From positions 186,001 to 250,000 of the forward strand of contig NZ_AEYE02000036.1 in the NCBI RefSeq assembly GCF_000298315.2: DNA of 64,000 nucleotides, written 5' to 3'. Origin of the DNA: Rhizobium grahamii CCGE 502. Its GTDB lineage: Bacteria; Pseudomonadota; Alphaproteobacteria; Rhizobiales; Rhizobiaceae. The position numbers and the translations under genes are program-made. The notes under the pieces were generated by a model. That model saw only the letters and a program-made list of their open reading frames with translations, did no database searches and had not been told where the DNA came from. Positions within the stretch are counted from its first letter, which is position 1. Each line of letters opens with the position of its first letter. Below, in pieces: positions 27,061-36,259 of the stretch.

Positions 27061-27819
27061 AAAGAACAAGGTGCTCATTTTGGGCGAACGGTGAAAAAGC
27101 CATCCCGTGCGACCCATACAGGACATTAACGATTTGCCTAATTAGGTATCCCCTTTGGCAGATGCGGGTCTGAGAAATACTGGTTCGTGTGAGCGTCGCC
27201 AAAGAGACGGAATGGCTCCCTCAAGGGCGCTCGTGTTCCGAGCTGAAAGAAGGCTCTCTCGGGCCTAACGGTCGTTTCGGGCCCAGCTGGCGGGCGAGTA
27301 GGAGCCGGAGAGCTGTGCGCAGTTGCGATGAAGCTGTTCGTGACGCTGGATTCGACACGTGGCTCTGACCTTGACCGGCTATTCTCCCGGGTCCGTTTTT
27401 CGTCGTTCGGTTGATCTGCAGGCTGGTTCGGCGTGCCGGCAAAACAATGCGACAGTTTCCCGTCGCGGCGGACACTGTCTATCCAGCGATCTTTGCAAGC
27501 GCCGGAATCGCGCGATACGGTGATGCGGTATGATCTCGACGCCGGTGCCTCACATACTGATATGTCGATGCATCGGCTCGCTTGGGATCCCGTCGCGATG
27601 GCGAGAATTCTCTGTATCGCCCTTATTCTTGCAGGGTGATCGGCGTGAAATTCGCGGCATTGGGTAGAAAAGTCCACCAAAGTTGTCCTACGCCACGGAA
27701 TTAAAAGAGCAATTCCAGAGATTCCCTAACTTGCGAAGTGGTGCAGACGTCGTCCGCGTTTAATTGCAGCCCTCGCTTACAGCCGGACCTCGTGCGAAGA
27801 GCGCAGCCGACAGTGGAGA
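27061..27819. other. Gap without a recognisable gene
   Basis: Between the operon promoter and the 3' end of the LysR gene. A 180-codon minus-strand frame (27138-27680) is open, but its composition is not protein-like (rich in Arg, Ser, Pro) and it matches nothing I know. I treat the stretch as non-coding or decayed. Confidence 0.45.
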
Positions 27820-28749
27820 TTATCCCAGTGTTCCTGCGAACCGCTCTGGCCACCTCTCACGTTGAAAAGCCTCGCTGATGAAATCAACAAACAGGCGAGT
27901 TTTTTCTGGTAGGAAGGTCCGGTTCGCGTAGTAGATCGAAATCGGCCCGGCGTCTGCGTACCATGCAGGTATCAGCCGGACCAGTTCGCCTTTCTCGAGG
28001 TAAGGTAGTGCGTCAGGTTTGGCGATCATGGCGACGCCAAGCCCGAGAACCGCTGCGGACCGCATTGCGGATGGATCGTTGACAACAATCCTTTCTTTTA
28101 ACGTTGCGGGCTGCTCTTCACCTGCAACGTCTCGCATCTGCCATTGTCGAATTCGACCTGTCCGCATCGAACGCATGACGATGCCGTCCAACTCGACGAG
28201 GCCAGACGGGTCATGAGGAGAAATACGACCCTCCAAATAGGAAGGCGAGGCAACCGCGATGATGTGGGCCGAGGCTAACGTCTTCGCGATGATGCCCGGT
28301 GTCAGTTCGAAGCCACCACCGATTGCCGCATCGTACCCCTCGGCGATCAGATCCACCTGACGGTTTTCAAACATCCATTCAGGCCTGATCAGCGGGTATC
28401 GACGCATGAATTCTGGCAATGTCGGAAGAATGTATTCAACCCCAAACGTAGGACTCATGCTGAGTCTCAGCACGCCTGTCGGCTCGCTCTGGCCATTGGA
28501 TGCCTCGGCGATCGCTCCTTGAAGGCTCTCCACGTGATCACGAACAGAATGAAGGAAGCGCTCGCCAGCCTCAGTAAGCGTCAAACTTCGCGTGCTGCGC
28601 TGGAAGAGCCTGAGCTTCAGGTTGGATTCGAGCATCGCGACGTTCCTGCTGACCGCTGCTGGGGTCAACCCCAGCCTTCGGGCCGCTGAAGAGAAGCTTC
28701 CAAGCTCGGCACTGCGGACGAAGGATTCCAGATTAGCCAGTGTTTCCAT
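27820..28749 (-). CDS. LysR-family transcriptional regulator
   Basis: A 309-residue LysR-type protein. The N-terminal helix-turn-helix is clear (LESFVRSAELGSFSSAARRLGLTPAAVSRNVAMLESNLKLRLFQRSTRSLTLTEAGERF), followed by the periplasmic-binding-like effector domain (from about residue 90, TGVLRLSMSPTFGVEYILP). The start at 28749 is the Met where the HTH begins; the frame is open for another 145 codons through the divergent gene. It is divergent from a short-chain dehydrogenase 113 bases away, the usual layout for a regulator and its target. It resembles the regulators of dehydrogenase genes rather than CysB, so it may not be the sulfur regulator. Confidence 0.88.
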   Translation of the reverse strand: METLANLESFVRSAELGSFSSAARRLGLTPAAVSRNVAMLESNLKLRLFQRSTRSLTLTEAGERFLHSVRDHVESLQGAIAEASNGQSEPTGVLRLSMSPTFGVEYILPTLPEFMRRYPLIRPEWMFENRQVDLIAEGYDAAIGGGFELTPGIIAKTLASAHIIAVASPSYLEGRISPHDPSGLVELDGIVMRSMRTGRIRQWQMRDVAGEEQPATLKERIVVNDPSAMRSAAVLGLGVAMIAKPDALPYLEKGELVRLIPAWYADAGPISIYYANRTFLPEKTRLFVDFISEAFQRERWPERFAGTLG

Positions 28750-28861
28750 GACGCATCTTTCAATGATTGCTTGAAATTGATAACAGCCAATACTGTCTAA
28801 TAATAGGGGAATAGGAGGGCGATATTCACTCCAATCGAAACCAAGCAATGGAGTGACCACA

Positions 28862-29614
28862 ATGACCAACATCTCTCTGAAACTCTCCGGCAAGACCGCT
28901 CTCGTCACAGGCGGTTCGCGCTCGATCGGTGCCGCCATCGCAAAGCGCCTCGCGGCAGATGGAGCCGCAATCGCCATCACGTACAGCGCCTCGCCTGAAA
29001 AAGCAGCCTCAGTCGTAGAGGAAATCAAAAACGCAGGCGGACGTGCCATCGCCGTCCATGCCGACTCCGGAAATCCTGAATCGGTTCGGGCCGCCGTGGC
29101 CAAGACTGAGGAAACCTTCGGCTCCCTGGATATCCTCGTCAACAATGCAGGCATAGCACTCGGTGGTCCGATCGAGGACATCAAGTTCGAAGACTACGAG
29201 CGGATGATCGCAGTCAACGTGACCGGTGTGTTCGTCGGCACGCAGGAGGCTGCACGCCGCATGAAGTCGGGCGGTCGCATCATCCATATCGGCTCGTCGA
29301 TGGTCCGCTATGCAGCGTTTCCGACGGCCTCTCTCTACACGCTGACGAAGGGAGCGGTCGCCGGCTTCAACCGCAGCCTTGTTCGCGACCTCGGCCCCAA
29401 GGGGATCACCGTGAACACCGTGCACCCCGGCCCGACCGACACTGATATGAATCCCGATGGGGGTCCTGTCTCGAAGATCGTCGGCCCCGGCATGGCGATC
29501 GGCCGCTACGGCAAGGACTACGAGGTCGCCAGTGTCGTGGCTTATCTCGCCAGCCCCGAGGCCGCCTTCGTGACAGGTGCTGACATCGTCGCCGATGGCG
29601 GCTTCACCGCCTGA
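28862..29614 (+). CDS. Short-chain dehydrogenase/reductase
   Basis: A 250-residue classical SDR. It has the NAD(P) motif TGGSRSIG (about residue 17), NNAG (about 91), the catalytic Ser region GSSMVRYAAFP, the YTLTK catalytic Tyr/Lys (about 157-161) and the substrate-loop PGPTDTDMNPDGG typical of FabG-like SDRs with a C-terminal GADIVADGGF. The Arg in the first loop (GGSRS) suggests NADPH. ATG 28862 lies nine bases after GGAG; a GTG at 28853 is less likely. It is divergent from the LysR gene and followed 26 bases later by a second oxidoreductase. The substrate is unknown. Confidence 0.88.
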   Translation: MTNISLKLSGKTALVTGGSRSIGAAIAKRLAADGAAIAITYSASPEKAASVVEEIKNAGGRAIAVHADSGNPESVRAAVAKTEETFGSLDILVNNAGIALGGPIEDIKFEDYERMIAVNVTGVFVGTQEAARRMKSGGRIIHIGSSMVRYAAFPTASLYTLTKGAVAGFNRSLVRDLGPKGITVNTVHPGPTDTDMNPDGGPVSKIVGPGMAIGRYGKDYEVASVVAYLASPEAAFVTGADIVADGGFTA

Positions 29615-29640
29615 TCATCAATCCAACCTGGAGACCACCA

Positions 29641-30240
29641 ATGTCTATTGGCATCATTGGAGCCGGCGAGATCGGCTCCGCATTCGCCCGCGCGCTTGCC
29701 CGGAACGAGATCGCCGCGACGATCTCCAACAGCCGCGGTCCAGACACGCTTCGGGACTTCGCGCAGGAACTTACGCCACACATCACGGCAGGCACGATCG
29801 AAGAAGCGGCCAAGGCCGATCTCGTGCTGGTCGCCGTACCCTGGTCGAAGTTGCCGAAGGCATTGGTGGGGCTTCCCGAATGGGCCGGTCGCATCGTGAT
29901 CGACGCCAACAACCCGATCGAGCGTCCGCTTTTCCGGCCGGCCGAACTCAATGGCCGACTGTCGACGGAAGTCTTCACAAGTCTGGTGTCAGGTGCCCGT
30001 GTCGTGAAGGCGTTCAACCATCTCCCTCCGCATCTGCTTTCTGGTGATCCACGCGCCGAAGGTGGCAGCCGAGTCCTCTTCTATTCGGGAGACGAAGTGC
30101 GGTCGAAGGCCGAAGTGGGCGCACTGATCGCCAAGCTGGGCTTCGCGGGGATCGATCTGGGTCCGGTCTCGATCGGTGGAAAGCTGGTGCAGTTTCCCGG
30201 CGGTCCGCTCCCCGCACTCAACCTTGTGAAGTTTGGATGA
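29641..30240 (+). CDS. NADPH-dependent F420-reductase-like dinucleotide-binding protein
   Basis: A 199-residue Rossmann protein of the F420-oxidoreductase family (PF03807): MSIGIIGAGEIGSAFARALARNE, then ADLVLVAVPWSKLPKAL, VIDANNPIERP, and the family segment VVKAFNHLPPHLL. In bacteria without F420, such proteins are NADP-dependent oxidoreductases of unknown substrate. It follows the SDR by 26 bases on the same strand, with a GGAG upstream, so the pair forms a LysR-controlled unit. The stop codon is immediately followed by transposase debris. Confidence 0.82.
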   Translation: MSIGIIGAGEIGSAFARALARNEIAATISNSRGPDTLRDFAQELTPHITAGTIEEAAKADLVLVAVPWSKLPKALVGLPEWAGRIVIDANNPIERPLFRPAELNGRLSTEVFTSLVSGARVVKAFNHLPPHLLSGDPRAEGGSRVLFYSGDEVRSKAEVGALIAKLGFAGIDLGPVSIGGKLVQFPGGPLPALNLVKFG

Positions 30241-30660
30241 CGAACCTCGGCCGGAAGCTCACTGCAAGGCCGTGTTCAATGTCGCTCCGGCACGGTGTTC
30301 CATGCACGCAAGCTGAGCTTCAAGAAGATGCTCATCGCCATCTGGTTTTCGGCGAACTCGGTGAAAGGCAAGGCGGCGCTCCAACTCTCGCGCGAGATCG
30401 GCGTCCAATACAAGACCGCCTGGGTCCTCCTGATGAAGCTGCGCGAGGCCATCGCATGGCGCAGGGAGGAGATGGTGCTCGATGGCGAGGCAAGATTGAC
30501 GGCAAGTACGCTGGCGGCCACATCCGTCCTGAAAACAAGACCGAGGATCGCATCGTCGCAATCTGCTGCAACCTCTCGACCAACGCGACCCGCTTACGCT
30601 TCAACTCGTACGCTACACTCATTCGAGGCTCCGTTCTCACCGGAACCAGGGTAGTCGGGA
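30241..30660 (+). pseudogene. IS1595-family transposase fragment
   Basis: The plus strand encodes FHARKLSFKKMLIAIWFSANSVKGKAALQLSREIGVQYKTAWVLLMKLREAI, the characteristic middle of ISXO2/IS1595 transposases, then a second frame with KIDGKYAGGHIRPENKTEDR. The zinc-ribbon start is only partly present (frameshifted, about 30260-30300) and the catalytic DDE region is missing. A dead fragment directly abutting the oxidoreductase gene. Confidence 0.75.
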
Positions 30661-30986
30661 TCCCATTTCAGGTTTGATGGCTTTTGCTACCCAATGCTGG
30701 AAATTCGCAGGTTGATCACCAGGCCAGGTTTGCAGTACCTCCGCGCGACGACAGAGTTATATCCCCGGCTGGCGTCGCGGCAGCGACCCGTGCGCGATTT
30801 CCCTTGTGCATCGGTCATAATCAAAAGTGCCTCAAGCAGACAGTGGTTTTTTCGGCGCCGCCTGGCGGCACATTTTGAGAGAAGTGTGGTTGGAACCGGC
30901 TAAGCTGACTACGCTAGGCTGAGACCGACCCGATTCACTGAGCCGGGGGACTTGAAGGCGGTCGCACCTTAAAAACTGCGGCTGGT
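30661..30986. other. Gap between IS1595 fragment and Nudix gene
   Basis: No family match on either strand and no repeat I could define. It probably contains the rest of the decayed insertion. Confidence 0.4.
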
Positions 30987-31466
30987 TTAGGCCTTCCACT
31001 TCCGCCCCAGCTTTAAGATCAAGCTCTTCAGTTCTGGCTCTTTCACCAGGATGGCCGCTTCTCTCGGATGCCGCCAAATCAACTCTCGTTGGTGCCGCTC
31101 TGGAAACTGCAAACGCTCGCGTCTTACCTCGAGCAGATAAACGCTGACGATTGAAGTCACATGCTCGTTGTCCTTGAGGTACTTCGTATAGGTGAAATGA
31201 CCAAAGGCCTTTTTCTTGATCTTTCCCCTGACGCCAGCCTCTTCCCACGCTTCGCGTTCCGCGGCCTCATACAGCTTTAGATCGGCACAGGGCCATCCCT
31301 TCGGAATGGCCCACCGTTTAGTTTGACGGGTCGTAATGAGAAGTATCTCGATACCGCGGAGAGCTTTCCGGTAGCAAAGCGCCCCTACCTGCTCAGCCAA
31401 GTCTCCTGGAAAGACCCTGTGCGTGTAAGGCGTCCACTTCGAGAAATATCGCTCTGGCTGGTCCAT
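30987..31466 (-). CDS. Nudix hydrolase (diphosphoinositol-polyphosphate/Ap-type subgroup)
   Basis: A 159-residue Nudix protein. The box is GWPCADLKLYEAAEREAWEEAGV (about residues 57-79), with the metal-binding REAWEEAG intact. The first Glu position of the canonical box is not Glu, as in the DIPP/AphA-like subgroup. Preceding it is LLITTRQTKRWAIPKGW, typical of that group. It should hydrolyse a nucleoside or inositol diphosphate linked compound; the substrate cannot be fixed. It stands alone, with debris on both sides, and appears intact. Confidence 0.85.
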   Translation of the reverse strand: MDQPERYFSKWTPYTHRVFPGDLAEQVGALCYRKALRGIEILLITTRQTKRWAIPKGWPCADLKLYEAAEREAWEEAGVRGKIKKKAFGHFTYTKYLKDNEHVTSIVSVYLLEVRRERLQFPERHQRELIWRHPREAAILVKEPELKSLILKLGRKWKA

Positions 31467-31624
31467 CGGATGAACATGGTGCGACGGGCGATTCGCTGCA
31501 AGGCTTCTGCTAGAAGGGATTACGCCTTCACAAATCGAGGCGCCTTCCGGTTGGTCAATTAAACCACGGCGGCGAAATTATCGTCCGGAGGATCAGTGGA
31601 GGCGTAAGTGTCCTCGCGGTCTGG

Positions 31625-31780
31625 CCCACCCGGCATTGCCGAAGCGCGGTTCGTCACCGATGGTGGCAACGGCCGCTGATGTGGGACGAATCTCGATCAG
31701 ATTGTAAAGCTTCGCGATCGCCGATAAGCCGCGCCCAACCAGTAGCGCATCGTAGATCTTCGTATCCTTCGCATGCGCAA
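31625..31780 (-). pseudogene. Fragment of a YdhS-like FAD/NAD(P)-binding protein
   Basis: The minus strand reads KIYDALLVGRGLSAIAKLYNLIE and then ATIGDEPRFG. This matches the N-terminal dinucleotide-binding region of the protein encoded at 46370-47740 (IYDVIVVGSGFSAIAVVCNLVE ... VIGDDPGFG). The glycine pattern is partly lost and the match ends after about 45 residues. It lies directly downstream of the decayed monooxygenase on the same strand, so both were probably one operon. Confidence 0.55.
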
Positions 31781-31823
31781 GGCAAACACGCCCCGGACAG
31801 GATCAGGTTTTCGCGACGGCGCT

Positions 31824-32740
31824 TTAAGTATAGCGGCTTTTCGGCCGGGGCAGCCCGAGATGGTCGCGCAGCGTTGTTCCCTGATAGTCAGTGCGGAACA
31901 GCCTCCGCCGCTGGAGCTCCGGAATTAACCGCTCGGCGACATCATCAAGGCCTTGTGGCAGGTAGGGGAAGACGACATTGAAGCCGTCGGAACCCTTCTC
32001 GTGAAGCCACTCGGCTATTTCGTCGGCAATCTGCTGCGGCGTTCCGACGAAAGCCAGCCCTGAATAGCCGCCATAGCGCTGTGCGAGCTGGCGAACGGTC
32101 AGCCGCTCCTGCTCAGCAAGCCGCAGCACCTGCTCGCGGCCGGTCTTGCTGGCGTTGGTCTCAGGAACATAGGGAAGCGGCTGATCGGGATCGAATTTCG
32201 AGGCGTCCTGACCGAGCGCGATTGATAGCGACGCAATGGCACTGTCGTAATGCACAAGGCTGTCGAGACGAGAACGCTTCGCCCTCGCTTCCTCCAGCGT
32301 ATCTCCGATCACCACGAATGCCGCTGGCAGCATCTTCAGATGCTCAGGGTCACGTCCGGCCTTGCCCATCCGTCCCTTGATGTCGGCATAGAGCGCCCGT
32401 CCGGAGGGAAGGTCGCGCGCGAACAGAAGACGACTTCGGCTGTTTCGGCTGCAAGCTGACGGCCCGGCTCTGATTGACCGGCTTGAACGATGACGGGCCA
32501 GCCTTGAGGCGGGCGAGCGATGTTGAGCGGCCCCCGCACGGACAACTCGCGACCTTTGTGGTTCAGGGTATGCATCTTCGTAGGATCGAAGAAAGCGCCG
32601 CTCTCTACGTCGCGGATGAAGGCGTCATCGTCGAAACTGTCCCACAAGCCGGTCACGACACCGTAGAATTCGCGGGCACGCTCATAGCGCTCCCCATGGG
32701 CGACATGCGCATCGAGACCGATGATCACGAAGCATCAGCC
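31824..32740 (-). pseudogene. NtaA/DszA-family monooxygenase, N-terminally truncated and frameshifted
   Basis: The first part (about 32740-32400) reads GLDAHVAHGERYERAREFYGVVTGLWDSFDDDAF..., GRELSVRGPLNIARPPQGWPVIVQAGQSEPGRQLA. A shift near 32400 leads to MGKAGRDPEHLKMLPAAFVVIGDTLEEARAKR and on to the normal C-terminus (GTPQQIADEIAEWLHEKGSDGFNV..., LQRRRLFRTDYQGTTLRDHLGLP). The first 130-150 residues with the barrel start and FMN-site loop are missing. It follows the Opp-type ATPase gene by about 50 bases. The intact importer next to it may once have fed this enzyme. Confidence 0.75.
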
Positions 32741-32789
32741 TTCATGATTTTCTGCCACGCGACGGCGAGAGCGACAGCCGCCAGCCTCT

Positions 32790-33515
32790 CTATCCAGCCG
32801 TCGCAGCGTCGCTCCAGCATGCAGCGATCTGCGCCCGGTCCATCGCGCGGGCAATGCGCCCCGCATCCATGATGACGGCCCGGTCGCACATATGCGCGAC
32901 CACGCCTGGATCGTGGCTGACGAGGACGAATGTCATGCCCTCGGATGACTTGAGATCATTCAGCAGATTCAGGATTCCGGCCTGTACGGAAACGTCGAGC
33001 GCCGAGGTCGGCTCGTCCAGCAGAAGCAGCTTCGGTTTCAGTAGCAGGGCCCGGGCGATCGCTACACGCTGACGTTGGCCGCCGGAAAGCTGATGCGGAT
33101 AGCGGTCCGAGACAGCCGCCGGAAGACCGACCCGATCGAGCGCGGTCCGCACCTCCCCGTCCACATTGCGCTCGCCGCGCAGCGACAGCGGCTCGCCGAG
33201 GATGCGGAAAATCCGGTGGCGCGGATGAAGCGACGAATAGGGATCCTGAAACACCATCTGGACACTGGAGCGGAGAGCGCCGGTGATTTTCCGACCCGGC
33301 TGAAGCGGCTCGTCGGAAACCGAAATCGTGCCCTGCCAGGCGGTGTTGAGACCGGCGACGGCGCGGAGCACCGTCGTCTTGCCGCAACCCGATGGGCCGA
33401 TCAACCCAAACGTCTCGCCCACGCCGACATCGAAGCTGACGTCGCGCACCGCGGAAAAGCCTTTATCGCGACCCTGAAACGTCACGGAGAGATTGGAAAC
33501 GGACAGCGCGCTCAT
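32790..33515 (-). CDS. Oligopeptide/dipeptide-type ABC importer, ATP-binding protein (DppF-like)
   Basis: A 241-residue ATPase with Walker A GPSGCGKTT (about residue 37), VFQDPYSSLHPRHRI (family-specific Q-loop), [24 protein letters not shown] and VSHDPG. The C-terminus is somewhat shorter than usual and its last 20 residues (AMDRAQIAACW...) do not resemble the family, so the gene's end may be altered by the deletion that removed the start of the next gene. The ATG at 33515 overlaps the upstream partner gene by four bases. With the DppD-like gene it forms the heterodimeric ATPase of the importer at 32790-37840. Confidence 0.85.
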   Translation of the reverse strand: MSALSVSNLSVTFQGRDKGFSAVRDVSFDVGVGETFGLIGPSGCGKTTVLRAVAGLNTAWQGTISVSDEPLQPGRKITGALRSSVQMVFQDPYSSLHPRHRIFRILGEPLSLRGERNVDGEVRTALDRVGLPAAVSDRYPHQLSGGQRQRVAIARALLLKPKLLLLDEPTSALDVSVQAGILNLLNDLKSSEGMTFVLVSHDPGVVAHMCDRAVIMDAGRIARAMDRAQIAACWSDAATAG

Positions 33516-34330
33516 GGCTGTTCTCCGTAGACGGGCAATCTCGTTCCGTAGGTCGCGGCCGATGGACGGGCAGCCCAAAGGGCGCGTGTATAATCCGACC
33601 TGGCATTTGCCAGATCGGCGGAAGCCATCTGTTCGTCGATCCGCCCGCGACGCATCACCATCACACGATCGGCGTAGCGCGAGACCTGCTGCAGGTCGTG
33701 GCTGATCAACAACAGCCCCATGCCGAGCTCCTCGCTCAGCGAACGCAGCAAGGTGAGGATCTGATCCTGCAGCTCGCGATCGAGCGCAGAAGTCGGCTCG
33801 TCGGCAATCAGGAGCTTCGGGCGGTTGATCAGCATGGCAGCGATCATCACGCGCTGCCCCATACCGCCGGAGAGTGCTGCGGGATAACTGGAATAGATGC
33901 GGCTTGCATCCGGCAGACCGACCTTGTCGAGCATGTCGAGTGCCCGTTCCCGGCGCTCGGCGGCCGAGAGTCTGGTATGAAGAAGTAGGGTTTCCTCGAC
34001 CTGGCGGCCGATCCGGTGTGCAGGGTTCAGCGAGTATTTCGGGTCCTGCAGGATCAGCCCCAGGCCGCTGCCGCGCAGGCTGTTCCAGCCCTTTTCCGCC
34101 GTCAAGTCGTGACCATCGAATGACAGGCGCGCTGCCGCGACCTTTGCCCGTGACGGCAGCAGCCCCATGATGGCCCGGCCTGTCATCGATTTACCGGAAC
34201 CGGACTCTCCAACGAGTGCTACTACCTCGCGGCCAACCGAGAAGGAAATATCATCGACGATCCGCACCAGCCCCATTGCCGACGGAAAGGAGATCGACAG
34301 ATCCTCGACCTGAAGCAAGGGTTCAGTCAT
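33512..34330 (-). CDS. Oligopeptide/dipeptide-type ABC importer, ATP-binding protein (DppD-like)
   Basis: A 272-residue ATPase: Walker A GESGSGKSM (about residue 41), IMGLLPS, LILQDPKYSLNPAHRIGRQ, the signature LSGGMGQR (a variation from LSGGQRQR), [12 protein letters not shown] and ISHDLQQ. The C-terminal SDYTRALWAA is the normal family end. The ATG at 34330 overlaps the permease gene by eight bases. Intact. Confidence 0.87.
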   Translation of the reverse strand: MTEPLLQVEDLSISFPSAMGLVRIVDDISFSVGREVVALVGESGSGKSMTGRAIMGLLPSRAKVAAARLSFDGHDLTAEKGWNSLRGSGLGLILQDPKYSLNPAHRIGRQVEETLLLHTRLSAAERRERALDMLDKVGLPDASRIYSSYPAALSGGMGQRVMIAAMLINRPKLLIADEPTSALDRELQDQILTLLRSLSEELGMGLLLISHDLQQVSRYADRVMVMRRGRIDEQMASADLANARSDYTRALWAARPSAATYGTRLPVYGEQP

Positions 34331-35180
34331 GGCGGGGATCCAGAATGTCGCGCAGGCCATCGGCCAGCAAATTGAAGGCAAAAGAGGTAATGAGGATAGC
34401 GATGCCGGGCACGGCGGCCACCCACCACTGGTCGAAAATCACCTGCGTGCCCTCGGAAACCATCGACCCCCATTCCGCCGTCGGCGGACGCACACCGAGA
34501 CCGAGGAAGCCGAGGCCCGCGGCAGCGAGGATGATGCCCGAGAGATCGAGAGCCAGGCGGATGATGGCCGATGGCAGGACGAGCGGCAGGATATGTCCCC
34601 AAAGCAACCTGGTACCGCGGATGCCGACCATCTCGGCGGCGGCCAGGTAATCGCTGCGCCTCAACGCCGCCGTCTCGACGCGGGCCTGACGCGCATAGGC
34701 GGGCCAGCTCGTCAGCGCCAGCGCAAGTGCGCCGTTGATGAGCCCCGGCCCCATGATCGCAACGAAGGCAAAGGCAAGCAGCAGCCGCGGGAAGGACATG
34801 ACGATGTCGGTCAGCCGCATCAGGACGCGCTCGGTGATGCCCCCAAAGAAACCCGCGAGAATGCCGACAAGGATGCCGAGCGGCGCCATCAGCAGCACAA
34901 CGACGAGCACGAGCAACAGTGTCGGGCGCGCGCCGTAGATGATGCGCGAAAGGATATCCCGGCCGAAACCATCGGTGCCAAGCCAATGCGCCGAATTCGG
35001 CGGCATCAGCCGGTTGGCGGTCTCCTGCAAGTTCGGATCGTAGGGGGCGATCCACGGCGCGAAGAGAGCAAGCCCCAAGATGACAATGACGACCAGACAC
35101 CCGGTGGCAGCAGCAGGCGAGCGCAGAACGCGCTGGAAAAAGACGGATCCGCCAGGCGGCAGTTGAACGGCTTCGCTCAT
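34323..35180 (-). CDS. Dipeptide/nickel-type ABC importer permease (DppC-like)
   Basis: A 285-residue permease with an N-terminal OppC_N helix (SPAAATGCLVVIVILGLALFAPWIAPYDPN), the HWLGTDGFGRDILSRIIYGARPTL family signature, and the coupling loop YLAAAEMVGIRGTRLLWGHILPLVLPSAII. About six membrane helices. It overlaps the DppB-like gene by four bases (ATGA). With its partner it makes the channel of a peptide-class importer. Confidence 0.88.
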   Translation of the reverse strand: MSEAVQLPPGGSVFFQRVLRSPAAATGCLVVIVILGLALFAPWIAPYDPNLQETANRLMPPNSAHWLGTDGFGRDILSRIIYGARPTLLLVLVVVLLMAPLGILVGILAGFFGGITERVLMRLTDIVMSFPRLLLAFAFVAIMGPGLINGALALALTSWPAYARQARVETAALRRSDYLAAAEMVGIRGTRLLWGHILPLVLPSAIIRLALDLSGIILAAAGLGFLGLGVRPPTAEWGSMVSEGTQVIFDQWWVAAVPGIAILITSFAFNLLADGLRDILDPRHD

Positions 35181-36226
35181 CGCTTCTTACCCGCTTCCAG
35201 TCTTGCCACACCGAGATCGGTCAGCGCGTTTAGCAGCACGAAGGATGCACCGACGATAAGAGTGGCACCGAGGATGGCCGGCATGTCGCCGGAGAACATC
35301 GCCGTCGTCAGATAGCGGCCGATACCGGGCCAGGCAAAGACGGTTTCGGTCAGCACCGCGCCTTCGAGGAGGCTGGCATAGGAAAGAGCAATCACAGTCA
35401 GCAGCGTTCCTGAGATGTTCGGGAGGATATGGACGAAGACGATCCGGCGCAGGCTTGCACCCTTGGCGCGTGCAGTCGTCACATATTCCTGGCCAAGCTC
35501 GGTCAGCACGGCAGCCCGCGTCAGCCGCGAAATGGCGGCAAGCGCATGGAAGGCAAGTACTGTCGCAGGCAGCACAAGATGCGCGAGCGCATCGCGAAAG
35601 GCGCCCGCTTTGCCTGACATCCATGTGTCGATCAGGGCAAAACCAGTGACCGGCTTAACAGTATATTGAAAGACGACGTCGGCCCGGCCGGGTCCCGGCG
35701 CCCAATGCAGCCGAGCGTAGAACAGGAGCAGCATCAGCAGCCCAAGCCAGAAGATCGGCACGGAGTAGCCGAAGAGCGAGACGAAGCGCACCAGGCTATC
35801 CACCCACGTCCCCCGCCGCATGGCGGCCGCGATCCCGAGCGATAGTCCGACGACGGCCCCGATGACGATGGCCGCTGTCGCTAGCTCGATCGTTGCGGGA
35901 AAGGTGCGGGCGATATCCTTGGCGACGGGCTGGCCCGTAGAGATCGACAGCCCGAAATTGCCCGACAGCGCCGTCTCGACATAACGCAGGAACTGCAGCG
36001 GCAGCGGCTTGTCGAGCCCGAGTTCGACACGCGCCTGCTCGTAGGTCGACTTGCTCGCATGATCGCCGACGAGCTGCAGCGCCGGGTCGATCGGCGAAAG
36101 CCGCGTCATCGCGAACGTCACCAGCGCCAGACCGAACAGGGTCAACGCGAATGACCAGAACCACTTGAAAAGAGGCAAGATCAAAGACAACTCCCGCCAG
36201 CTATTTCGCTGACGGGAGTCGGTCAT
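35177..36226 (-). CDS. Dipeptide/nickel-type ABC importer permease (DppB-like)
   Basis: A 349-residue permease: an N-terminal helix, then LSPIDPALQLVGDHASKSTYEQARVELGLDKPLPLQFLRYVETALSGNFGLSISTGQPVAKDI (DppB signature), FGYSVPIFWLGLLMLLLF, the coupling loop YVTTARAKGASLRRIVFVHILPNI and VFAWPGIGRYLTTAM. The start is ATG 36226; a GTG at 36259 overlaps the binding-protein stop. A hairpin (36191-36218) covers codons 3-12. It lies 33 bases after the binding-protein gene. Confidence 0.87.
   Translation of the reverse strand: MTDSRQRNSWRELSLILPLFKWFWSFALTLFGLALVTFAMTRLSPIDPALQLVGDHASKSTYEQARVELGLDKPLPLQFLRYVETALSGNFGLSISTGQPVAKDIARTFPATIELATAAIVIGAVVGLSLGIAAAMRRGTWVDSLVRFVSLFGYSVPIFWLGLLMLLLFYARLHWAPGPGRADVVFQYTVKPVTGFALIDTWMSGKAGAFRDALAHLVLPATVLAFHALAAISRLTRAAVLTELGQEYVTTARAKGASLRRIVFVHILPNISGTLLTVIALSYASLLEGAVLTETVFAWPGIGRYLTTAMFSGDMPAILGATLIVGASFVLLNALTDLGVARLEAGKKR
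36191..36218 (-). other. Hairpin at the start of the DppB-like gene
   Basis: CTCCCGCCAGC-N6-GCTGACGGGAG forms an 11-bp stem with one mismatch. It spans codons 3-12 of the permease gene, just after the binding-protein gene. Such a structure can lower permease translation or protect the binding-protein mRNA, matching the usual excess of binding protein. Confidence 0.5.
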
Positions 36227-36259
36227 GCCGGCACTATTGTTCGTTGCCGTTTGCGGCAC

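Noticed and set aside
27138-27680. 180-codon open frame on the minus strand
   Set aside because: Composition is Arg/Ser/Pro-rich without any domain pattern, no Shine-Dalgarno sequence, and it lies in a region of weak coding character.
28750-29184. N-terminal extension of the LysR frame
   Set aside because: It runs antisense through the SDR gene; the HTH begins right at the Met at 28749.
34327-35211. Long second open frame on the minus strand within the DppC-like gene
   Set aside because: A high-GC shadow frame, rich in Arg and His; the DppC-like protein explains the region.
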